DNA of 64,000 nt from Phellopilus nigrolimitatus (lineage: Eukaryota; Basidiomycota; Agaricomycetes; Hymenochaetales; Hymenochaetaceae). Shown piece by piece: positions 43,162 to 54,804 of this stretch. Where the stretch lies: NCBI GenBank assembly GCA_021029095.1, contig JAJOHG010000045.1, forward strand, positions 124,001 to 188,000, read 5' to 3'. The notes below the pieces were generated by a model that had not been told where the DNA came from, made no database searches, and saw only the letters and a program-made list of their open reading frames with translations. The position numbers and the translations under genes were made by a program. How positions within the stretch are numbered: the stretch's first letter is position 1; the number at the start of each line of letters is the position of its first letter.

Positions 43162-45375
43162 TGAAACCTGATCGCAAATAAAAGCCTCGCTAGATATCTA
43201 CAGCGCGCACACTGAACGAATTCAGATTATGGCGGAATGCCGTCGCACAGGGCCTTAATGGCGTTGCTAATTCCCGTCCGGCGGCGAGACACGAACACGA
43301 GGTGCCCATCTCGTCTGCTGCAGCAACAGCGTAGATCACAACAAAAATAAACTCGTTCAGCAGCTGGCCTCCGAGCTCGGCGGATGTGAAGAGGGACGCA
43401 CGCTATTCGTTGACACGACCCAGCATGCTCGGCGCGCATTTCCAAGCAAACACAAAAGGCCCCTGCGAAAAGGACGCACCAGCGCAGGCCCGCTTCAAAC
43501 TGCCCGCCGATCGGCCTCGTCTGTTATGTCTCTTACTATCTTGCTCTCTCAACCCGCTCTACTGCCTGCTGCGCGGTGCGGCACCACTTCTGCCCGCACT
43601 CGCGCCCTCGGCCGGGGTTTCGCCTCGCGCGTCGCCAGGTATCTCCCTGCGCGAGGTCGCAAGCCCGAAGGTCAGAAAGGGATAAAAAGAATGTCTGACA
43701 CGTACCATTGTCGCCATACGCGCACAGAGTCCAAAAACAGCGCGCCAGCGGCTTGAGTCCGCTAACGTTTCGCAGGGTAGATTTGAGGTGTATTTGCGCT
43801 CCTTCCTACGTCTGCTTGCACAAGATTTTTAGCAAATGAAAGACTTGCATGGACGAGAAGCGAATGTAATTTGTTGTCGAAGGAATGATGCATGCGATTT
43901 TATTGGTGATTGTGTATGTCGATGTACGGGAGAACCAGAGAGCGAGCGCACAGGCGTGCCCGTTATTCCATATTCGCGTCCCCAGAACCGCGCGTCGGAC
44001 GATGTCGAGCACAAGAGAGAGCCATGCTCGCTGTCCAAGCCGATGCCGGCGACTTGAGTGGAAGGCCGGCTACTAAAACCGTGTCGAGCGCGTGCAAAGA
44101 CCTATAGCTAATGAAGCGGGCAAGCGCCTCTGTTGACTGTATCACTGTCTGCTCCTATACGTCTCCAGCGACATGCGCCATCGGCGAAAAGCGACTCGAG
44201 GGGCTCCAGCACAAACGAGACATCGCGTACCCGACAGCGCTCCTCCTCCTACGCCGGACAGCTGCAGTGCCGAACGCATCTGGCTCGACGCTGCGATGCC
44301 CGTGGTTGCATGAGAGCCTCCGTCACAAATCCCGATGAACTGTCTGTATCTTGTTTATAACTTGCAGCACAAGTGTCGAGTCCGGGAAGGACGTTGAATA
44401 CAGAGGTCTTGAGACGTCGCCGACACGTACGTGCCCGACAGTGCAGTTTGAGTTTATACTGACAACCTCGGTCCCAAGAGCGCGCGAGTCAAGCAGCCAC
44501 ACCCGTCTAACACACCGTCGAGACGGCGCGCGCAACGCTACAGTTGCGTGTGGTCGTGCGGGCACGCGCGGAGCCTTTCGGGGCGGGAGGACTGGCTCGC
44601 CAGATCGGTTACTATGGAATGCCTTTGATCGCGGTGCTGTACGAGCGCGGGACAGGGGTCTGCGCCCGATGCGGGAGGCGCCAGGCGTGGAGGGACCATG
44701 CGTACGCATCGGAGAGCATGCTTCGGTGCAAATATGGGCCGGCGACAGCTATTTATCGCGTCCCTGCGCGGGAGCGTGTCTCCGACGCGGTTCGTAACTC
44801 TTTGAGGTCGTTAAGGCGTTTTTGTCTTGAGCATGAGGACGGTGTGCGCTGTGGCCGCGTGTGTCGAACGCGATGCGCTGCGGGGGCACGCGCGCAAGCG
44901 TGCTGTCGCCGGAGCGCGAGCCGCGCTGGACACGACACTAAGTATCTACCACGACAATGGCAACGTCTTTGGCTAGCTCGAAACTGAATTCAAGCCAGCA
45001 ATCTCTATACCGCATTCAAATCTGTGCGTCCCTCATCATATCTCAGGAACAAGTGCGCTGTACGCTACGTTCTACTCTCTCGGGGTTGGTCGCGGAGACG
45101 GTATCATTGTTCCGGTCTACACGTTCCATGCGATGGCCTCGCCTCATGCAACTCGGGGTCGTACCTGTATTGTTAGCGCCTTTTTCTTTTCCGCGCTGCT
45201 CTTCGTTCAGGCTGTCTACTGCTCAACCTAAACAGGACCACTCTGTACATGCTAGGTCGTCGTTGGATTGGAATATACGATTTTGAATATCTCTTCTCCA
45301 TGCCGCGCTTTGATCTTCGATGTAAAAGCCCGTCAAGCTATAGATTCACCTCTGCGCTCGCAGACTTACCTAATC
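42571..45375 (+). repeat. Left arm of second inverted repeat
   Basis: Matches the reverse complement of 54,805-57,226 over most of its length, with insertions on this side. Landmarks include the CCCGCACTCGCGCCCTCGG stretch (43,590), GCCGGCGACTTGAGTGG (44,045) and the aminotransferase fragment (44,925). Confidence 0.85.
44925..45180 (+). pseudogene. Captured fragment of the aminotransferase gene (left)
   Basis: LDTTLSIYHDNGNVFG-stop-LETEF ... SGTSALYATFYSLGVGRGD ... VPVYTFHAM matches residues encoded at 39,592-39,846 of the intact fusion gene. A TAG and several frameshifts are present. It is joined upstream to unrelated Arg/Ala-rich sequence at exactly the same point as the right-hand fragment. 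Confidence 0.88.
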
Positions 45376-46313
45376 TTCGAGGCTATTCCACCAAGCGTAC
45401 TTCCGTTCACATAGTGATGTGTGATTCATTCTTCAGCACACCGCGCATTACTGGATACGCGCTCGACTTCTTACTCTCTTTTTAGCACGAACCTCTTCTC
45501 ACCTCATGCGTCGTCCGCAAACTATCGCGTTATCGCTGATGTCAACATGGCTATCTAGCAAGACAACGCTTCTTGAAGCTTTAAGATTCGTAGATGCATC
45601 AGCGACATCAATGTTAGCCTCATCGACATCAACATTAGCCTGTCTTATGCGAGTCCGCTACTTCTGGTTCCTTGAGTCACGACTGAAGAACTGCATTTGT
45701 CGGGAAGACAAAGTGCACAGCAATCCAGATACGAACGTCGCTTTCCTTCGACTGTATTGATATTAATCACGCTTATCACGACAACTGGTCTAAGTATACG
45801 TATAGGGCGATCCGACGCGGTTGTTTGATGCGGTGATGTGCTATTTTTCGTATCTGATCACACAACTGAGCGACGTGTGCATTCCATCGCAACATCGCTT
45901 GACTCAAGCTTCTGGATTCCACCGGTGCTCACACATTTTCTTCCATTAAAAACCAATCGACTGCTCTTTGTAACCGCGGACGAAAACAAGTTACGTGCGA
46001 CAGACTGATTTTAATTCTGAATCGCTAACGAATGGTTATCGTTCTCGAGCCGCGTGCCAGGAGACGGTGCCTTTAATGTTTCTCCGACTATTCTCAATTC
46101 TTATTCTGCATCGTCAATGTTACAGAGATGCCGCGCAATCTCAAAGCTTCTGAATGGGCGCATCATGATAGCTTCGCGACGAACTTCATAATTAGTATCG
46201 CCCACGAGAAACATTGCAGACTTCGATCGCCAGGTGTACTGTATCTCCCGAATCTCCGAGCAGTAAGTATGCCATTGACTCGTATCGCCTGCCTTATCTT
46301 ACCGGCTCGCCGT
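45181..46313 (+). other. Array filler and promoter region of DUF6533 copy 2
   Basis: 45,376-46,050 is repeated in direct orientation at 54,190-54,790 and, more diverged, at 51,420-51,830 and 58,390-58,800. No open gene. Confidence 0.6.
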
Positions 46314-46320
46314 TATAAAA
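46314..46320 (+). promoter_or_regulatory. TATA box, DUF6533 copy 2
   Basis: TATAAAA in CTCGCCGTTATAAAAT, 82 nt before the ATG; the same block precedes copies 3 and 4. Confidence 0.6.
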
Positions 46321-46401
46321 TATCCTACGAGGATATTCGGCTAGCCCAACTTACGTCCCCGGACTGTCCTTTCAAAGCTTTGTTGAAGCAGGCACTTCAC
46401 A

Positions 46402-48010
46402 ATGCATTCACCGCGCTCTGACATCGAGTCTATTGATCCGAACCTGGTGCCACTTGTCATATCAGAGATAGATACCTGGATGTACGCTCTAATGGCAATG
46501 TTAACTCTCTTGGTCTACAACACCTGTAAGTTATGTCCTGGCTGGCGCGTCAGATAGTAACTGTTTCAAACTCCCACGACATATCGATTTCAGTTACAAC
46601 TATGGACGACGAGGTGAATAAGGCTAGCATTATTATCTCTACGCCTAAACTGATCCTTATATCTTTTACTAGGTTAAATACTTTTGGGTACGCACTTCCA
46701 TAATCTGAACACCTGGCATATATTTACTTGTCGTTTGACATTAAGAGCGCTCCTCGCAAACTTGTTAGCTGCATCTATTTTGCCGTAAATGATACCTTAA
46801 CTTTATGCTGAATATGTGAACTGATAAGGTGCTATCGAACTATCCAGAACCGCTACATTGGATTCTTGGGTCATTTCTGGTATAGTTAGTAAGTCATAGT
46901 CAAACCTTTTACATACGTGTTGTAAATAATAATGTGCACTGACACTGCCTTTACTACTCAGATGCTACTCTTCAAGCAAACGAAACCCTGCACGTAATCT
47001 CTGATTATTGCATTATAACTCACTGAAACTTACTCTGAGATGCGGACCCATTTATAGATGTAAGCATCCGGATACTATATCTGGTCTCTACTGATGATAG
47101 TGGAAAGGCCTTGGCTTTAGCTGGATTATAGGCCTCGCTAGTGAGTTATTGAATCTTCTTTAAAATGACATTTTACTCATTCCAGGAAGATTGGATGACT
47201 ATCCTTCTAATCGACTCTCCCTGCTTATAGTATGCAAAATATTCATCTGCCCTAATACGTTATGCAGATATTCTTTTGATGCGTGTCCTGGCACTCTACC
47301 AAAACAGTGAGGCACTCCTAATATTACCAAAGCACTGCTGATGTTGATAGTCCAATAGACAGGAGACTCACTGCATGTCTCAGGGCTCTATTTAGCCTGG
47401 AGGCAGCTTTTGGACTAGGTGTTATGATAATCGACAACATACGTGAAGAGCGTAAGCAGAAGTATTCATTATAGAGTGTGCATTCCACTAAATGATTGTT
47501 CCAGTTTCTGTTGCGAGTCTTGCAGAAGGCATAACTGTATGTGTAGATAGTGGTAGCCCTCCGAAAGTTTGGGGCCAAGTATCTTGGTTAGTACTGACAC
47601 CTCTGAGCAAAGATTCGGACTGATTTGAAACAGGGCTGTTACACTGATGTATGCCATCATCTTAATGGTTCTGGCTCTCTGCAAGGCTGCACAACACTGG
47701 CGGGAGTCGGCTATCTCCAACCAGTTTAACATTGTCAAAGTACTTGTCCAAGATCAAGCTATCTATTTTATTTTGTATTTGTTCTTTCATGCACAACAAG
47801 TTGTATAGGAGCTGACAGGTCTGACAGGGTCATATTTTGCACAGTTGTGAGGATAGTAGCAGATGAGCTGATCGTCCCAAATTTGCTTCTGGCTAATCTG
47901 CTGGATGTTGTGGGAAGCCCTAGCTTGCTCTCTGTTATTGGGAGTCACCTATTGATTCATCTAAAGGAAGCTGGAGAGAGGGGAGTCAATGGAGGGTCCA
48001 GCTGACAGGA
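46402..48010 (+). pseudogene. DUF6533-type membrane protein, copy 2
   Basis: Exon 1 is intact (MHSPRSDIESIDPNLVPLVI), and the next exons give FTTMDDE, VKYFW, SAPRKLVSCIYFA. A one-base loss in NRYIGFLG shifts the frame, stop codons interrupt the third-helix exon, and the last exon has an extra base (GGSS-stop). Exon order and intron positions follow copy 4. Confidence 0.85.
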
Positions 48011-49165
48011 TGATGACCATGAGCAGTATGGCATTTCACTGAAGTTTAAAAGGTGACTGGATCTGTTTTGATCTTTCTATGCTTTCTGCAGGAGACTGAT
48101 TGACCTTCCTTCACAAGTCGTGTAGGACATCCAGATACTGCGCTCCTGTCCGGTCTTTTATCTACTCTTACCATGTTCCCTTTTAAATGTCCTGAAATGT
48201 CGAATCTTCGCTGGGCGAAGAGATACCAGTTTGTTTACGCGTGCACAAATTCACCGCTCTTGTTTTGTTCAGATTCAGTGCAATTATCGGTTGCGTGCAT
48301 AATTTCGTACAGCTCAGAAGAGTAAGATAACGCGATACGGTGAGAATACGCAATGATCGTTCAATCGCCTTGCACACTTGAGTAGCGCATCCAGCGCGAC
48401 GGTCAGAGTTCGTTACCATGAGGGACGAAGAGAAAAGAAATGCAGAAGACGAAGGGAAGGTGCCCCGATTTGCATGTGGGTATCCAGGTGCATGTGGTGT
48501 CTGCATGGAAATTGACGAATCTCGAACAGAACTCCGCTCGCTGCCGCGAGTGGCACGCCTTCACAGCTCCCACACCGCGTTCTTACACTTATTTCTGAAA
48601 TCCCTACTGAAGAATAGTGCGTAGTCGCGCTGAAAATGATCTAGCCGTGAGGATTTGTTCAAATAATGTTATTTGCGTACGCACGGGACTCGTCGTCGGG
48701 AAAGTCAATTGAGGGCTCCTCTCCCTCAGCCTGCTTTATCTCCAGCTACATGCTCTGAGCCGCCGATGCTTCTGAAAACCCCCGTCACTTCGCGCGGATT
48801 GTCACAGTGTCTATACGGGCAACTTTGCACTTTGCTCTGGATTAGCGAGGCCGATCATGCTTTTCGCCGCAAATGTGCCCCGTAAATCTCGGTCCGGCCA
48901 CGGCGATCGCGACGAAACGAAACACGGATGAGAATACAGCTAAGGAGAAAAACGCTACTCACTCGCAGGGCATCGAAATACCGAAGGACCGGGAAATGCA
49001 CGTCGGTGCACTGTGTGTGGCGACGCCTCCGTGCTATCACTCCTGAAACGATACGGGTAATGTAAGACTTGCATCCTGACGGCCAGACGCGCCCACCCTA
49101 GTCCTGCGGCGGCTCGTATCTGCAGAATGCTTCAGCGCGCGCAGAGGCCGATCGCAATAGGGGTG
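48011..49165. other. Array filler downstream of DUF6533 copy 2
   Basis: Parallel to 60,904-61,960. The short frame at 48,418-48,624 (MRDEEKRNAEDEGKVPRFAC) recurs at 61,205 and 41,718 with different continuations. No family recognised. Confidence 0.45.
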
Positions 49166-49173
49166 TATAAATA
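49166..49173 (+). promoter_or_regulatory. TATA box of the MSQVQL gene
   Basis: TATAAATA 106 nt before the ATG, followed by a C/A-rich leader ending AACAACAATG. The second copy (61,977) has CATAAACA here. Confidence 0.6.
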
Positions 49174-49278
49174 CCAAGCAGCCTCTCTCCGAAAAGCATC
49201 AACACAACCAAATCCAAGCCTCACTACACCGACGCTCCCACTCCAACCCCCATCTCTCAATCTTACTAGTAAACAACA

Positions 49279-49434
49279 ATGTCCCAAGTACAACTCCCCG
49301 GATACACAGGCGCCTTCGAGGCCAACTCGCTCTGCATCGTCTTCCTCGGCACAGGGAAAGAGCAGACCTACGGCTTCTATTGGTCCAGGGATGGCAAGAC
49401 CGGTCTCCTCCACGAAAAAGTAAATAAAGTGTGA
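49279..49434 (+). CDS. Short unidentified protein, truncated MSQVQL copy
   Basis: 51 codons: MSQVQLPGYTGAFEANSLCI, then GTGKEQTYGFYWSRDGKTG, ending LLHEKVNKV at a TGA. The first 45 residues match the longer copy at 62,091, after which homology stops. It therefore looks like a 3'-truncated duplicate, although it keeps a good TATA box and leader. Not a family I recognise. Confidence 0.5.
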   Translation: MSQVQLPGYTGAFEANSLCIVFLGTGKEQTYGFYWSRDGKTGLLHEKVNKV

Positions 49435-52196
49435 TATTGAGGCGTTTTATACGCGCCTTTTGATAGTCAAAGTGGATAAATAACTGCGAAGTGACTAGGA
49501 GTCGGATTCAGAGGAAGTGAGCACGTTAGCATCCGGCGGCTCATATAGAAAGATAACGCACAGCATGGTCATGATTTATTTAAGAAAGGATTGAAAACGG
49601 ATATCGGCCGTGCTTCTACTTAGAGGATATTGCGTCGCCGCTAGTCCCTCATGGCATGGGCGAACAATCGTCGCACAGCGCCTCAGTGGCATGGCTCCAT
49701 TCCGTCAAGCGGTTCGACGTGACTCTCGTGTACTCTTTGCCGACATGCTCGAGAATGAGAAGGATGCGAACGCCGCTTACGGACGGTGCCGGCGCCGGCG
49801 ACTAGTGACAACCGGCTACTAAATCCTTCTCGAGCTCATCATTCTGCGCGCTCGAGTCGAAGCGGAGAAAGCATATTTGATATTTGCATTGCTATCTGTT
49901 CTCTAATTTCTCCAGTGACACGTGATGTCAGACGGTCTCTTGCGTTCTCGGTGCCGCGTCGCGCTCGCACATCCTCGTATACATTCCGGACCGCCGCAGC
50001 GCTCGAGCGCGTCTGCCCGGAGTAATGACGCCCGCCATGTCGTGCCGAAGCCTCTGTCCCGATGGAACTCTGCCGTCACCGGCACGGACATGCCTGATCA
50101 TGCACTTATGGTCAAATTTGGCAGGCTTGGCCGCATGCGCGCGCGAGGTGCGGGGAGGGGACAGGCGGCCCCGCTGGGCGCTGGCAGACAGCGCACAGGG
50201 GCGGTGGGGCGTGTACAGCCTGCGCCGGCCGTAAAATTGGGCTTCGGCCGCTGCGCGGTACGAGCCCGAGACTGCGTGCATGGCGGGCCGTGCTGGTACC
50301 GCGGAGGGCCAGCGAATACCACGAGGGACGTGCTTCAGCACGGGTGCGGGTTGGCGGCAACTAGCTATAGCGTCCTTGGGCGGGGAGGGCATCTCCAACG
50401 CGATATTTACTTGGGTGTTTATTTCCGGGCATGAGGACAATGCGCGCCGTGGGAGGGACTGCGTGGTCGTCACGCTTCCCCGCGCAAGACGGCGTCCTCG
50501 CCGCGTTCTTGACGATGTCCGTCCAGCGCCCCTGAACGGGCTCAGTTCGTCCATATGATGTGCGCTCCTACTTTTATCTCTAGGTCCGAGTCCTTCTGGA
50601 ATGCGTGGCGATAGACGTCTCGGATCAACGGCGGGAAAGATGATCAACTCAGCAGCCGACCGCAGGCCAAAGCCCGCTCGGGCATCGGGTTTTGTCTGCG
50701 TGTGCCTGCTCTTGCACCGGCGTCCGTCTCTGCGCCTGTCTGCAGTGGCTAGCGTCGTCGCAGGAGGCGCTCAAGATGGAGAACGGTTGCCGACAGGTGA
50801 TTTCAGACCGCGCAAGTTGGTTTATTTATTTATTTTGGCAGGCTCGACCCCATTGCGCTCGCGAGGCGCCGCTGGGGGAGGAAAACAGGCGTTCCTGTTG
50901 TGCGCATGCAGGGTTCTGCGAAAGGTGTAGCAGTACAGGCGGACTGTGTCTTTCAGGCCGTCCGTCGACACCAACCTCAGCCTCGACAGGCGAGTCGTCG
51001 GCCTCTCGCTGTTTCTTCTTAACTACTCTCTCAAGCACCTGTACGTGTGCAGTTATTCAATCGGAATATACAAATTTGATTACCTCGGTTTCCATGCCAC
51101 ACCTTGAACTCTTCGGCATGAAAACCCATCAAACTCCAGATTCACTCCACGCATCCGTGCTCGCAGGCTTACCCTTATCGACGTGACGAGACATTAAACT
51201 CTCGTTTATCAACACTCGAATTGCGAAACCGTTCTGAAAGAAAACTCGAGATTCACGCTCTTCTCTTGGGTCGTATATACCGTCTAAAGCGCATTCATAG
51301 GCTCTCCGTTCTTTGGACCGTCCATTCTCGGCGATGTCGTGAAGATACTGAAGGTGCGTCATCGTCGAGCAGCTCTGACGAGCTTCCGGGCAGGCGGGAC
51401 GGACGCGAATCTTATGCCGCATAATGATATACCAATCGTGCTTCACCTTCTCCTGCTCTCTTACCCAGCACCAATATCTTCTCACTTCATGCATCGTCTA
51501 CATGCTATTGCATTATCATCTACCTCGCCATGAACCTCTGGCAGGGCGACACTTTTTGAAGCTTTAAACATCCATGGAAACGTTAGCGGCGTCAACTAGG
51601 AGGTCTTGTAAGATCGTGTCTTCCTGTTTCCCCGAGTCACGACTAAAGGAACGTGCCTATCCAAAAAGCAAAATTGAGCTACGATGCACAGACGCGAACA
51701 CCACGTTCTTTTGGTTGTATCAACATCATACACGCTTCATCACGACGAATAATCTAAGTATACGTATAAACCAGAGCAATGAGCGCGGTGCGATTGTTTA
51801 ATGGTGCGATGTGCTAGTTCTTTCATATCCGGTAATTTTCATCTTGAACCTGTCTGAAACCGTCTTACATCTGTTCCGAATCACACAACCAAAGAAGTAC
51901 GTACATACTCGTACCTCGAAATTCCTGTGCAACAATGCTTGATTTGATCATTTGGATTCTGAAGGTCCCTGTTGACTACTCTTTATGACACAAGCTAAAT
52001 CATGAAGCTATGCGCAACAGTCTAATTTGCGTCCGCTAGTGTGTAGACATGAGGCATTATTGAGTCGTTCTTAAGGGCCGCCGAGACGTTGAACGTCGCA
52101 GACTTTGATCGACTGGTATGATGTATTGCCTGAACCTTCACATCAAACGCGCCATTGACTCATATCGGCCCGCCTCACACTTTACCGGCTCGCCGT
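49435..52196. other. Decayed duplicated filler, no intact gene
   Basis: 49,590-50,960 matches 57,226-57,980 and 63,040-64,000 in direct orientation (GCGCGGTACGAGCC, GCTAGCTATAGC(G/A)TCCTTGGGC). 51,100-51,830 matches 57,980-58,800. GC-rich frames in 49,900-50,650 overlap on both strands and are not credible. A remnant with DTNLSLDRRVVGLSLFLLN lies near 50,970 and again near 57,930. Confidence 0.5.
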
Positions 52197-52203
52197 TATA
52201 AAA
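52197..52203 (+). promoter_or_regulatory. TATA box, DUF6533 copy 3
   Basis: TATAAAA 93 nt before the ATG, in the conserved CTCGCCGTTATAAAAT block. Confidence 0.65.
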
Positions 52204-52295
52204 TGCCTGCGAGGACGTTCGACTAGCCCAACTCACGCCCCCGAACCGATCTTCCTAAGCTTTGTTGAAGACTTGACAACTGCAGACGCCTCACT

Positions 52296-53937
52296 ATGCA
52301 TCCAATACGCTCTGACATCGAGACTATTGATCCAAGTCTAGTGCCCTTTCTCGTCTCAGAGATAGATACCACTATGTACGGCCTAGTGGCAATATTAACT
52401 CTCTTAGTCTACGACACCAGTAAGTTTTGCATATTGATGGGTGAGCCAGATACCTGCGATGACATTGATCATTCAGTTATCACAATGGACAAGGAGGTAA
52501 GCAAAGCTTCGCACTGTTATTTCTATGTCTAGACTAATCATAGTATCTATAAGATAAATTACTTTTGGGTATGTCGCTTTCACAACATTAATGTGAGGAA
52601 TAGAATATTTACTCATGTGGCATGAAGGGCTCGCCTTGTAAATTTGTCAGCTTGATTTACTTTATGGTAAGTAAGAGTTTACAACTTATTATAAGGTATA
52701 GCTGATCAACTCCTCTAATGAATGGTTGTAGAATCGCTATATGGGAATTCTCGGAGCCATTTCTGGTATAATAGGTAAGCTGTACTCAACCTTTATTAGT
52801 AGTGTGTTAAAAACAATAATGTCCACTAATGCTGCCTTTTGTACTCAGTTATTGCTCTTCAAGCAAATGAAACACTGCAAGTAATTTCTGATTATTGCAT
52901 ACTGGCCCATTGAACGTAACTCTAAAGTGGACTCATTTATAGGTGTAAGTGTCCAGATACTATATTTTCTCTCTACTGATGATAGTGAAAAGGCCTTGGC
53001 TTTACTTGGATTATAAGCCTGGCTAGTGAGATATTGAATATTTTGCGAAACATCATTTACTCATTCAGGGAAAGATTGGATGACCATCCTTCCAATTGAC
53101 TGTAGTGGCATCTCCCTGCTACATTTAACATGCAGAATATTCATCTGCCACTGATTATTGTTTCAGACATTCTCTTGATGCGGGTCCTGGCACTCTACCA
53201 CCAGAGTAAGGTGCTCCTGGTTCCACTAAAACATCACTGATGTTTAAAATACAGCAGACAAGAAATTGACTACATGTCTGAGGACTCTATTTGGCATGGA
53301 GGCAGCTTTTGGGCTGGGTCTTTTGGTATATAGTAACATATTTGAAGAGAGTAAGCAAAACTATTCATTTTAGAGTATACAGCTCATTAAAAAGTTTCCC
53401 CAGTTTCTGTAGGAAGACTTGCAGAAGATGCAGCAGTATGCTTACTTAACAGAAGCCCAAAAGTTTGGGGTGCATTAGCTTGGTTAGTACTGACATCCTT
53501 GGATAAGGATTTAGACTGATTTGAACAGTGTTGTTACACTTCTATATGCAATAATCTTAATGGTTCCAGCTCTCTCCAAGGCCGCACAACATTGGAGGGA
53601 GTCAGCTGGTTTCAGTCAGTTTAACCTACTTAAGGTGCTCATCCAGGATCAGGCCATCTACTTTCTTTTGTATGCTTCCTTAGTGTACAACCAGTGTGGT
53701 ATATGAGCTGACTAGTCTGACAGGGCCATATTCTGCAGTGTTATGGGGATAGTATCATATCAGTTTGATATCCGAGGTTCTCTTCTGGTTAATCTCCTGT
53801 CTCTTTTGGCTTACCCCAGACTTCTCTCTGCCCTTGGGAGTTACCTGTTGATTCATCTGAAGGAAGCTGGTGAGAGGAGAGCCAGTGGTGGGACCAGCTT
53901 CAGGATGAGGACTATGACCAGCATTGGGTTTTCCTGA
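52296..53937 (+). CDS. DUF6533-type seven-helix membrane protein, copy 3
   Basis: Same exon series as copy 4: MHPIRSDIETIDPSLVPFLV, IITMDKE, INYFW, GSPCKFVSLIYFM, NRYMGILGAISGII, IALQANETL, YYIFSLLMIVKRPWLYLDYK, DWMTILPIDYILLMRVLALY, KKLTTCLRTLFGMEAAFGLG, SVGRLAEDAAVCLLNRSPKV, YAIILMVPALSKAAQHWRES, VLIQDQAIYFLL and a last exon ending RTMTSIGFS. All exons are open. One intron has a GC donor (GCAAGT). The junction between YYIFSLL... and DWMTI... is doubtful: the obvious GTGAGA donor would create a TAG, so either an odd donor is used or the gene is newly broken. Confidence 0.7.
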
Positions 53938-54804
53938 TTTTATGAAGGGAAATCCAAGCTGGCTGTTTATTCTACAGACATGTAGACACCCAAATACTTC
54001 TGTGCTTTTTTTTTACACTTGCCTTATTTTTGTGTAGGACATCCAGAAGTCTCTATGCTCTTGTCTAATCTTTTATTTATCTTTGCCTTCTCTTCTTGCA
54101 CTTATTCAGTATCTCAAAGAATGTAAAATCTTCACTGAGCGAAGAAATATAAATTTCGGTGCGCGCACACGAGTCCACTGTTTAGTTTCTACTCCTATTC
54201 CGCCAAGCGTACTTCCGTTCACACAGTGGTCGGCTTTCTTCTCTCCTCATGTGTCGTCCGCAAGCTATTGCATTATCGCGGATCTCACCACGGGTATCTA
54301 GCAAGACGCTTCTTGAAGCCCCAAAATTTGTAGATGCATCAGCGACATCAATGTTAGCCTCATCGACATCAACATTAGCCTGTCTTATGCGAGTCCACTA
54401 CTTCTGGTTCCTCGAGTCACGACTGAAGAACTGCATTTGTCGGGAAAACAAAAAATGCACAGCGATCCAGATACGAATGTCGCTTTTCTTCGATTGTATT
54501 AGCATTAATCACGCTTCATCACGACAACCGGTCAAAGTATACGTATATGCCAATGCAATAGGGCGATCCGGTGTAGTTGTTCGACGTGGCGATGTGCTAT
54601 TTTTCATATCTGACCACACAACTGAGCGACGTGCGCATTCCATCGCAACATCACTTGACTTAAGCTTCTGGATTCCGACGGTGCTCATATATTTTCTTCC
54701 CTAAAAAAGTCAATTGACTGCTCTTTCTAACCAGAAAAATTAAAAGAACTTACGTGCGACAAACTTATTTCCAGTTCTGAATTGCTAATTCTGAAACGCT
54801 CCTC
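53938..54804. other. Array filler after copy 3
   Basis: The DUF6533 3' block ends at a junction near 54,190, where sequence matching 45,376-46,050 begins in direct orientation. At about 54,805 it flips into the inverted arm. No gene. Confidence 0.6.

Noticed and set aside
44544..44987. 147-codon frame leading into the aminotransferase fragment as a new fusion gene
   Set aside because: Arg/Ala/Cys-rich, in a different frame from the fragment, and not conserved as an open frame in the right arm.
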